Shown here in pieces: positions 49,718 through 57,625 of a stretch of DNA of 64,000 nt. Under the pieces are notes generated by a model. That model searched no databases. It was not told the DNA's origin and was given only the letters and a program-made list of their open reading frames with translations. This DNA comes from MWBF01 sp040772005. Its GTDB lineage: Bacteria > Chloroflexota > Anaerolineae > CG2-30-64-16. Position numbers and translations under genes: made by a program. Numbering within the stretch: the first letter of the stretch is position 1; each line of letters begins with the position of its first letter. The stretch lies in the NCBI GenBank assembly GCA_040772005.1, contig JAXGYZ010000010.1, positions 124,001 to 188,000 on the forward strand, in the 5' to 3' direction.

Positions 49718-52700
49718 CTAGTTGCCTCCGCCCAAGAGCCAGGTATAACTCACTGTTAGGGCTGCTCCGGGGGTTGAGAAACCGGCCTGCACAGGTAAAG
49801 GGCCACTGTTTACGGCGGAAACTGCGCCACCCAACCAAGCGCCGGCCTGTGCCCCGACGCCCCATCCGTCAAGGGCCTGAGAAAGCTGACCTGGATCAGG
49901 CGGTGTATCCTGCGTCAAATAGCCTGCTTCGAGGCTGACGCCGAACTTGCCAATGCCCAGTCCCCCATTGATCCCTAGACGCCAGTCTTGATAGCGATCC
50001 CGTTTGACCGACACATGGAAGCCGACTCCCCAATAACCGCCAACGCTCAATTCCTCGTAGTCTGGGGAAAGCGTTGCGCGTGGCCCATTCACGTATCGAC
50101 GCAGTTGGTTCTCAGTGTGGAGAGCAACACCATTTGCCTTGGTAAGCTGTGACGCTTGTGTGCTGATCCCGCTACCGGTGCCACCGATGCCCTCCCAACC
50201 GATGCTGTATTTCCCACCGTCAGAACCCGCAATCCATAGCTTGCCATCTTGCGTAACTATCTGGCCGGTGACGTTCCCCTGCTCGACGCCCCAGAACTTC
50301 ATCGTGTCGCCCAGTTCCGCAGCTCGCAAGAGATAGTACCAGTACGCAGTCTCCGGCCGGTCACGCATACTGTGCAGCTGCTTCGGCCCTATGAACGCGC
50401 CATATGTGCTAAGTAGCTCCTCCTCGGAAAAATGTCCCGTTGGATCGGTATACTTGACAGGGTTGTCTAATCCGTACGTATAACGGTTGAGGCTCTGCGG
50501 GTTGGCCGGGTCGGGCACGAGGGTGTCGGGCTGGATGAAGCGGCCGATGGCCGGGTCGTACCAGCGTGCGCCGTAGAAGTGCAGCCCGACTGCGGCCTCC
50601 TCGCGCTGGCCGGTGTAGCGGTAACTCGTCGGCGTCGTCCCGCTCGTGTAGCGCGTCGCACCCCACGGCCCATACAGCAACTCCCCGGTGCGCGTCCCGG
50701 CGGCGCTTGCCGTCACGTTGGTCGAACCCAGGTGGTCACCGAGCAAGTAGCTCACCCCGCCCGCGTTGCGCAGGGCGACGCGCGTCCCGCCCAGTTCGTA
50801 GTACTTGACGTAGTCCGACACCGCCAGGTCATCGAACTGCACGCTGGCGCTGTCCGTGCGCAAGGACAGATACGCGCCGCTCGTCAAGGGTGTGGCATCG
50901 GTCCAACTGCCCAACGGCACGCCATCGCGCAGCACGGTCAGCCGGCCCGTCGCCAGGTCATAGAGCACCCCGTAGCTGTGCGTCTGGCCGGCCGCGTTCG
51001 CCGCCGGGAAGCTGGCCCGCTCCGTGGCCGCATCGTTGACGTTCTCGTAGAGCCGCACGTGTGTCGCATCCTGCCAGATGCGATAGCTGTTGCCGCGCTC
51101 TGCCCCCGTCCCGGCCGACGCCATGAGGTACAGCCCGGCGCTCGTCCCGCTGGTATAGGTCGCGACCCAGCGATAGTAGAGCGGCCCGTTCTGCGCCAGC
51201 GCCCGATAGCTGTTGGTGTTGCTCGATAGGCTGCTCTGCTGGTAGCGGCCGCCCGTGACTGTCCATGTGCCGCTGGTCGCGGTCCAGCCCTGCGCCAGGC
51301 CGTCGTCGTACGTTTCCTGGTAACGCGTGGTCTGCTCCCAGAGGCGGCCCGCATACGCCGTCACCACCGCGGCGTCGCCGCTGCCGAGCGTCGCCTTGAC
51401 CCGCTGGCCGTCGCCGTCGTAGGCATAGCCCGCCGTAACGCTGCCGCTGACCCCCGTCAGCCGGTTCTCCGCGTCGTAGGTCAGGGTGATGCCGACCCCG
51501 CCCACCGCGCGGCCGGTCTGGTTGCCGTTGCAGTCGTAGCTGTACGTGTAGCTCCCGGCTTGCTGCACGGCGTGTGGCTTCGTGGCCGGCGTGCCGAGGT
51601 TGCAGCCGCTGGCGGCCGCGTTGTAAGTGTAGCTGCCGAGCGCGGTCTGACTCTCGAGATTGCCGTCGGCGCTGTAGTCGTAGGTTCGCGCCTCATAGAA
51701 CCCGTTGCCGAGCGGCGCACTGAGCGCCACGCAGTTGGCATCCCCGATGTGCGCCTGCTTCAGGCGGTTGAGCGCATCATAGACGAAGCACTGCCGCTGG
51801 CCGCTGTTGTGGTCGTCGCGGATGCGGGTGACGTTGCCGGCCAGGTCGTAGGCATAGGTTAGATTCTGCAACCCGGCGCCGCCGCTGCCGATCCCGCTGC
51901 GGATCTGATTCAGCCGTCCGCCCGACAGGACGTGCCAGGCATAGTAGACATAGTCGGTCTGTAAGCCGTTGGGCCGGAACACGCGCAGGTCGAGCTGGCC
52001 CGCCGCGTCGTAGACCGAGCTGCTGACGTAAGGGTCCAGGCTGCTGCTCAGGCTGTTGGGCAGCAGGGCGGCGGTGTAAGTCGTGGTCACCGCTTCGCCA
52101 TCGGGATAGGTCACGCTTGTCATCCGGTCCGCCGCGTTGTAGCCGTACCCGGTCACGAACGTGCCGCCGCCGATGCCGTAGACGCTGCGCGTTTCCTGCG
52201 TCACCCGACCGTAGCGGTCGTAGACCCAGCTCACGCTGCCGGCGCTGTTGGTCAGGCTCGTGCGCCGGCCCACCCCAAACTGGCTGCTGCCGTCGTAGGC
52301 GTCGTAGCTGTGCGTCGCCCGCCCGGTCAACGTCCCCTGGCAGTCGTGGACCACGTCCGTATCTTCCTGCACCGTGGTCAGCCGGTTCAGCCCGTCGTAG
52401 GCGTAGCACAGTTTCTTGCCGCGCGCATCGGTTTGGCGGGTCAGGTTGCCGGCCGCATCGTAGCCGTAGCTCCATGCGCCCATGTCCGGGTCGCTCAACG
52501 TGCTTTTGCGGCCGAACGCGTCATAGCCGATGGTCGTCTGGTTGCCCGCGGCGTCCTGGGTGGCGGTCAGCCGGCCCAGCGCATCATAGGTGTAGCGCGT
52601 GTCGTCCTTCACGCCCCAGGTCGGGTTCGGCGCACCCACCGGCCACGTGCCATCGCTCTCAGAAGTCACCGCCAGGTTGCCGAAGGCATCATAGGCCCGG

Positions 52701-55700
52701 CGCACGAAATGACGGTTGGCGTCAATCGCATAGACCGCCGGCCGCGAAAGATTGAAGTCGGGATCGAGGGCGTTATACTCCACCCGGTAAGCGTTTTGCG
52801 TGAAAGTGCCGTCGGGCAGGGTGGCTTGGCTGAGCCGGCCCTGGGCATCGTAAGCGAACAGGCTGTGCGGCAGGCCGCTCCAATTGCCCGGACTGCGGTA
52901 GGCCGGCGCGCCGGCCGCCAGGTCGCCCGCCACGAACACGGGCACGCTCGTGTGTTCGGCCGCATCGAACCAGGTATAGGCGGTCGTCGTCTCGACGTGC
53001 TGGCCGCCGTCGGCCTCCGTTTTCGGTTGCAGCACCCGGCCGAAGCCGTCGTAGAAGGTGTAGGTGTGGTGATAGCCGTCGCCCGCGCTCTCGTCGCGCT
53101 GCTCGACATGCACCCAGAATGGCTGATCCGGCCCCACCCCGCCCACGCCCCGATAGGTGTAGCGCTGCGTAGCCGCGCCCGTCTCCAGCGGCAGGCTGAC
53201 GGCCGTGAGCCGCCCCAGGTCGTCGTACGTATACTGCGTCGCGACGTTGTTGGGGTCCACCATGCGCTCCGGCAGGCCGAAGCGCGCCGCGCTGAACGCC
53301 AATGTCCCGTCTGCGGCATTGCACCCGCCGGCCACGCCCCCCGGCACGCCATGATAGAAGAGTTTGGTCGTGTGGTTCGTCGTGGGGTCCAGGACCTTGC
53401 GCGCGCAGACCGGGAACGTGCCGAACCAGCGGTCGTACTCGGTGGTCGTGGTGTTGCCGCTGGCGTCCTGCACGCTGGCGAGGTTGCCATAGCCGTCGTA
53501 GCCGTAGCTCTCGGTGTGGGTCGCGCCTGTGAGACTGCCGTTGAGCACGCCCAGCGTTTCGAGGTGCGTTAGCCGACCCTGAGTTGGCGGCGTCGTGTGC
53601 GCCTGATTGTCATACCGGTAGCGGCGCTCGGCCAGCAGTGTGGCTTCTGCGCCGCTGTAAGTCAGCGTCTTGCCGGGCCGGTCCACGATCCATTGCGTGG
53701 GGTTGGGATAGTACCAGGTCGCGCTGGCGCGTACCGGCGCGCTCGCCCAACCGGTTCCCGCCCCCGCGTACTCCTGGCTGCCGGTCAGGTTGCCGTACTG
53801 CACGTTGCCCTGGCGGGCCGGGTCGTAGGTGTAATCGGTGCGGCGCATGGCGAAGCTCAACTCGTACTGGCGCTCCGCGCTGACCCGCACGAAGTAGGGC
53901 TTGTTCCAGGCGTCCAGCCCCGTGCCGAACGGCAGGCTGGCGGCGTCGGCCTGCCAGTCGGTCTCCTGGCGCGTCCATTCCTGCTGGCAGGTTGTGCCGT
54001 CGTAACCGGTGCAGAGATACGTGCGCTGTTCGCGCCCGGCCAGGGGACAGGACACGATGCGCGGGGTGGAGGCATTCGCATAGCACGGCGTCTGATTATA
54101 GACGTGCAGTGTTTGCCGGTTGTCCGGCTGCGTGACCCATACCCGGGCGAAGCCGCCCGCGTCATCAAGCCAGCCGGAACTGTTGTAGCGCCAGATGGCC
54201 TGTTGGTTCGTCACCCGGTCAATTTCCGTGCGCGCGGTGATGATTTTGCGCGTCCAGTGGTCCTGGTATTGCGTCTGCGGGTACAGTTCGGCGGCCTCGA
54301 ATGTTACTTTGCCGCCGAATGCATTCTGCGCGCTGGTGAGGTAGCCGTAAGCGGTATAGGCCGACCCTGGGTTGTCGTAGGTGAAGCTGGCTGACAAACC
54401 GGCAATACCGCCCCATTCGGTGATGCTGTCCAGGTTGAGCAAGGCATCCGGTCCCTGCACTGTGCTGCCTGGCTGGCTATGCGACAGGTCATAATGCCGC
54501 ACCTCGCGCCAGTCGCCGGCGGTAGGCTGGGCCTGGACGGTGATCGTCGCCAGCCGGTCAGCGGTCCAGTGGTGATAGGTGTCGGCGCTTTGCCAGTTGG
54601 CCGGCCGGCTCAGCCGGTCGCCGGCATAGGCGAGCTGGATGCGCGTGCGACCGCCGTTGTAGCTGATGCTTTGCAGGTGGATTTCCCGGATGTACAGACC
54701 TGCGACGACGTTTTGATCCGGCACGCACTCGTGGTTTTGCACTTCGTTATACTGCGCCCAACCGGAGGTGGCCCAGGTGTAGGTGATCTGGTTGCCCTGC
54801 GGGTCTTGGACTGCCACTAACGGCACCGTCACGCCCAGGTGATCGCGATAGGAGGTATAGCGCGGGCTGCAGCCCCACTGGGTCGCCATGGGATAGAGCG
54901 CGCTCCACTGGTTGGCCGCATCTTTGCCCACCTTGCCATAGTAATGGTAACGCAGCCCGTCGCGCGTCGTGACCCACCACTCTGACCAGGCCCAGCTATT
55001 GGCGTCCCAGTCACAGCAGTTAACGTTTACGGTATGCGTGATTTTGAGGAAGGGGTCTTCCTTCGCCACCCACACGCCATTGCTGCCTTCGATGAAGACC
55101 AGGCTATAGCTCTGCCCGCGCAGCACCAGGGTGGCAAAGCGTTCCTGGCCGTCGGTATAGACGGCGTCCGCGCCGGCCAGTTGCCAGCCATGCCCAACCA
55201 CGCTGTAGTAGCCGGTCATGCGGCGGTGGTCCGGGCTTTGATAGCGCAACGCCAGGTAAGGTGTTAGCCCGCCGCGGCCCGGCGGCAGGGTCAGGTCATA
55301 CTGGTAGTTGATTGCCCGGCTGTACAGGGCTGCCTGCGCGCCGCGCACCTGGGAGAGCTGCGGGGTGATGGTATCGGGGGTGCTGCTGGTCACGGCCACC
55401 GCAAAGGTCCCGCCGTAGTCCACTGCGGCCTGGATTTCGGCAGTGCTCGCCGCAGTTGGGACATCGAGGGGTTGCCAGGTCCCAGCGGTCTCGTTATAGT
55501 GGAGTAACTGGGGGGTGCCGCGCGCCGTACGCGGGTAGTGCACCTTAAGCTGCACCGGGGCGGTCAGGCGTTGGGCGACGGAACCATCTGCGGCGGCTGC
55601 GTCCACCGTGAACGCGTAAGCCAGTCCCTCCGGCGGATTGGGCACGTCCGGCCGCGCCCGGTAACTGAAGCGGGTGGCTGCGGTAAGCTGCGCTGGCACG

Positions 55701-56362
55701 CGCAGCAACACGCGATCATCGGTCGAACGTAGCCAGCCCGCCTGCCTTGGCGCTACCTCAACGTCATTGTTGCCGGGTGACACGATTTCGACCACGGCCG
55801 TGCTGCTCGCTGCCGCGGGCGGCTGGGCGGTCGTGGCGGTGACCGTATGGGTCACTGTCGCGCCGAGGGCTAATCCCTGCACGCGCGCCTGAAAGCTGCC
55901 CGTGATGATGGTGCCCGCGGTCAACTTCGGCACTTGCCAGGTCAACGCGTTCTCGCTGGCCGTGGACTCGAAGCCCCGCGCGCTGTCGGTGACGTAAAGC
56001 AGGCCGTCGGGCAGCGTATCCTGGATGACCAGCGCGGTCAGATCGCTTGCCGCGCCGGCCGCGGCCGTGACGGTGACGGTCAGCACATCTCCCGGCTCGA
56101 CCCAGTTGGGCGTGACCTGCAGGGCCAACGTCAGGGGCGCAATCTGCGGCGTCGCCACCGGCGGCGGCAGCGGTGAGTCGAACGTAGAGTTGAGTGTGGG
56201 ATCCGGGGACGCCGTGGGCGCCTCAGGCTCAGTGAGGCTGGCCGCCGCTGCAGCCGAAACAGGCCGCACGGCCAGGCCGCTGGCGGGGAACAGGCTCGCT
56301 TCCAGCACCAACACTCCGACGAGCAGATAACGGGCAACCGTGGACCAGGGACGACGCGACAT
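49718..56362 (-). CDS. Giant Sec-exported RHS repeat polymorphic toxin
   Basis: 2214 residues from the ATG at 56362, with GGAG 7 nt upstream; an ATG at 56392 is possible but lacks a site. Signal peptide about 1-40 (YLLVGVLVLEASLFPASGLA). A DUF11-like beta domain covers about 80-185, then an SpvB-like region and YD repeats from about 600 to 1670. A LamG/concanavalin-like insert lies at about 1677-1850. The core ends in YLLGDHLGSTNVT, GARWYDPAIGRFIQPDTLVP and YTDPTGH near 1975. The last 240 residues are a variable domain: YWYYLLRAAELGDTMKFWG, then Gly-rich beta segments (LGINGGLGIGKFGVSLEAGY, GAQAGAWLGGAVSAV). It probably encapsulates and delivers this C-terminal toxin to neighbouring cells. 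Confidence 0.88.
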   Translation of the reverse strand: MSRRPWSTVARYLLVGVLVLEASLFPASGLAVRPVSAAAAASLTEPEAPTASPDPTLNSTFDSPLPPPVATPQIAPLTLALQVTPNWVEPGDVLTVTVTAAAGAASDLTALVIQDTLPDGLLYVTDSARGFESTASENALTWQVPKLTAGTIITGSFQARVQGLALGATVTHTVTATTAQPPAAASSTAVVEIVSPGNNDVEVAPRQAGWLRSTDDRVLLRVPAQLTAATRFSYRARPDVPNPPEGLAYAFTVDAAAADGSVAQRLTAPVQLKVHYPRTARGTPQLLHYNETAGTWQPLDVPTAASTAEIQAAVDYGGTFAVAVTSSTPDTITPQLSQVRGAQAALYSRAINYQYDLTLPPGRGGLTPYLALRYQSPDHRRMTGYYSVVGHGWQLAGADAVYTDGQERFATLVLRGQSYSLVFIEGSNGVWVAKEDPFLKITHTVNVNCCDWDANSWAWSEWWVTTRDGLRYHYYGKVGKDAANQWSALYPMATQWGCSPRYTSYRDHLGVTVPLVAVQDPQGNQITYTWATSGWAQYNEVQNHECVPDQNVVAGLYIREIHLQSISYNGGRTRIQLAYAGDRLSRPANWQSADTYHHWTADRLATITVQAQPTAGDWREVRHYDLSHSQPGSTVQGPDALLNLDSITEWGGIAGLSASFTYDNPGSAYTAYGYLTSAQNAFGGKVTFEAAELYPQTQYQDHWTRKIITARTEIDRVTNQQAIWRYNSSGWLDDAGGFARVWVTQPDNRQTLHVYNQTPCYANASTPRIVSCPLAGREQRTYLCTGYDGTTCQQEWTRQETDWQADAASLPFGTGLDAWNKPYFVRVSAERQYELSFAMRRTDYTYDPARQGNVQYGNLTGSQEYAGAGTGWASAPVRASATWYYPNPTQWIVDRPGKTLTYSGAEATLLAERRYRYDNQAHTTPPTQGRLTHLETLGVLNGSLTGATHTESYGYDGYGNLASVQDASGNTTTTEYDRWFGTFPVCARKVLDPTTNHTTKLFYHGVPGGVAGGCNAADGTLAFSAARFGLPERMVDPNNVATQYTYDDLGRLTAVSLPLETGAATQRYTYRGVGGVGPDQPFWVHVEQRDESAGDGYHHTYTFYDGFGRVLQPKTEADGGQHVETTTAYTWFDAAEHTSVPVFVAGDLAAGAPAYRSPGNWSGLPHSLFAYDAQGRLSQATLPDGTFTQNAYRVEYNALDPDFNLSRPAVYAIDANRHFVRRAYDAFGNLAVTSESDGTWPVGAPNPTWGVKDDTRYTYDALGRLTATQDAAGNQTTIGYDAFGRKSTLSDPDMGAWSYGYDAAGNLTRQTDARGKKLCYAYDGLNRLTTVQEDTDVVHDCQGTLTGRATHSYDAYDGSSQFGVGRRTSLTNSAGSVSWVYDRYGRVTQETRSVYGIGGGTFVTGYGYNAADRMTSVTYPDGEAVTTTYTAALLPNSLSSSLDPYVSSSVYDAAGQLDLRVFRPNGLQTDYVYYAWHVLSGGRLNQIRSGIGSGGAGLQNLTYAYDLAGNVTRIRDDHNSGQRQCFVYDALNRLKQAHIGDANCVALSAPLGNGFYEARTYDYSADGNLESQTALGSYTYNAAASGCNLGTPATKPHAVQQAGSYTYSYDCNGNQTGRAVGGVGITLTYDAENRLTGVSGSVTAGYAYDGDGQRVKATLGSGDAAVVTAYAGRLWEQTTRYQETYDDGLAQGWTATSGTWTVTGGRYQQSSLSSNTNSYRALAQNGPLYYRWVATYTSGTSAGLYLMASAGTGAERGNSYRIWQDATHVRLYENVNDAATERASFPAANAAGQTHSYGVLYDLATGRLTVLRDGVPLGSWTDATPLTSGAYLSLRTDSASVQFDDLAVSDYVKYYELGGTRVALRNAGGVSYLLGDHLGSTNVTASAAGTRTGELLYGPWGATRYTSGTTPTSYRYTGQREEAAVGLHFYGARWYDPAIGRFIQPDTLVPDPANPQSLNRYTYGLDNPVKYTDPTGHFSEEELLSTYGAFIGPKQLHSMRDRPETAYWYYLLRAAELGDTMKFWGVEQGNVTGQIVTQDGKLWIAGSDGGKYSIGWEGIGGTGSGISTQASQLTKANGVALHTENQLRRYVNGPRATLSPDYEELSVGGYWGVGFHVSVKRDRYQDWRLGINGGLGIGKFGVSLEAGYLTQDTPPDPGQLSQALDGWGVGAQAGAWLGGAVSAVNSGPLPVQAGFSTPGAALTVSYTWLLGGGN

Positions 56363-56381
56363 CGCGCAACTCCGGATGAGA

Positions 56382-56406
56382 GATAACGTCAAATGTGATA
56401 ACGTCA
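56382..56406. repeat. Tandem 10-bp direct repeat in the RHS leader
   Basis: GATAACGTCA occurs at 56382-56391 and 56397-56406, a 15-bp period, 20-45 bp upstream of the giant RHS start codon and downstream of its promoter. The reverse complement recurs once at 49415-49424. It could be a regulator site in the leader or a remnant of an element end. Confidence 0.5.
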
Positions 56407-56479
56407 GGGGAGGGATGTGATCCGGACGCCCTCAGCACCGGGCACAGGCTGAGGCGGGCGCAAAGCCCAACTGATGTCC

Positions 56480-56508
56480 AGTGTACGCAGAAATTGTGCT
56501 TGTGTCAA
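56480..56508 (-). promoter_or_regulatory. Promoter of the giant RHS gene
   Basis: Minus strand: TTGACA (56508-56503), 17-bp spacer, TACACT (56485-56480); start near 56473, leader about 110 nt. The near-consensus match with ideal spacing means the giant RHS gene and its small membrane partner have their own promoter and do not depend on readthrough from the upstream cassettes. Confidence 0.7.
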
Positions 56509-56654
56509 ACGGAGCAATTCTGTATGTGCAAGCCTGCTTGCCCACCAGTGCCAGCCGGCCGAGCAGGTCGCTCTGCACGCCCGGTGGCAATCTGCCCTCC
56601 GCACACCGGCGCAATCACCGACCTGTGGGACAGGACCTTGCGGATGTGGATGTA

Positions 56655-56957
56655 GCTCAGCCCCTCGCCGCCGGGCAGCCCCTGCTCGTGGTACTGCCCG
56701 GTGAAACGTTTCGTCGTCACGCCGCTGAAGGCGCTGCCCCCGCGATTGCCGCCGTAGGGATAGTAGTAGTTCCGGTCCTTGACCGTGCCGTCTCGGTTGA
56801 CCAGCACGCTGGTCGAACGCAGGTGATCGCTCACCACGTAGAAGACGCTGTTGTCACTCGCGTAGCCCGTGCGCCGGATGGCCCCACCCTCGTAGTATTT
56901 GGTCACGGCGCCGTTCTGCCATTCGTACAGCCCCGCGATATAGATGGTGGTCACTCA
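56655..56957 (-). pseudogene. RHS core remnant, second junction family
   Basis: Encodes TTIYIAGLYEWQNGAVTKYY, VVSDHLRSTSVLVNRDGTV, YYYPYGGNRGGSAFSG and YHEQGLPGGEGLSY, closely matching the cores at 57626-60139 and 62317-64000. Similarity stops abruptly at GLSY (near 56655), just before the YNARWYD motif. The frame then reads unrelated sequence to a stop at 56505. The 5' side also begins abruptly after a stop codon. It is a short displaced piece lacking both N-terminus and toxin. Confidence 0.75.
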
Positions 56958-57077
56958 GTTCCTCAGACTTCAGACCGGACCTGGCAACTTAGGCTAACGA
57001 GTGAACCAGGAAAGATAGAATCCGCACTTGTCAACCCAAGCCACACGAGACTCTATCCTGGCCAGCAATCTGCTAGC

Positions 57078-57623
57078 TTATACCCCTCCTGCTTGCGTTG
57101 GGCCTGACACATAGCGCGCCATTTGCCACCCATGCCATATGCCGATGCCAGCAGCCACGGTGAGAATAACAGCCAATTCCTGAAGATCGCCTTGGTGCAT
57201 GGATAGTAGTCCGCGACGATATCCAAAGGGGTTGAACCGTAGTGATATCTCCATCAATACCAGGCCGACACAGATCCCCATGGCAGTGCCGACCGCCAGG
57301 CTCACCGCCCTCGGTGCCCTTAGTAGCCTCAGGACAATCCACTGCAGCAAGGCATTGATTGTTCCAGCCACCAGGAAAAGTGGACCAGTGGCGAGCAACC
57401 ACATCATTCCGTACACGACCCCTTCCACCAACCCATTCCATAAAGACAACCTGTAATTGTCCCTGTACGCTAGGAGCGCATAACTCCAGATCGTGCCTGC
57501 CCAGAGCAGAGCCACAAGGACGCCCGATCCATATAAGGTTGCCATGCAGCCTAGTCGAGTTCCATGTCGCACCGCGTGCGCAAGGCTAACCGGAGCCGGC
57601 GACGGGGGTCTCTCAGAGTTCAT
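57078..57623 (-). CDS. Multi-pass membrane protein, candidate immunity protein of the second RHS
   Basis: 181 residues from the ATG at 57623, two bases after the RHS stop. About five hydrophobic segments are seen (for example LGCMATLYGSGVLVALLWAG, MMWLLATGPLFLVAGTINAL, LAVGTAMGICVGLVLMEISL, AVILTVAAGIGIW). No known family is recognised. The GC content is visibly lower than the RHS core. Its coupling to the preceding RHS C-terminal domain and its membrane location suggest that it protects the producer from a toxin acting at or across the membrane. Confidence 0.65.
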   Translation of the reverse strand: MNSERPPSPAPVSLAHAVRHGTRLGCMATLYGSGVLVALLWAGTIWSYALLAYRDNYRLSLWNGLVEGVVYGMMWLLATGPLFLVAGTINALLQWIVLRLLRAPRAVSLAVGTAMGICVGLVLMEISLRFNPFGYRRGLLSMHQGDLQELAVILTVAAGIGIWHGWQMARYVSGPTQAGGV

Positions 57624-57625
57624 AC

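Noticed and set aside
56382..56406. CRISPR-like or insertion-sequence repeat
   Set aside because: Only two 10-bp units plus one distant inverted copy; no spacers of repeat-array size and no transposase gene anywhere in the window.
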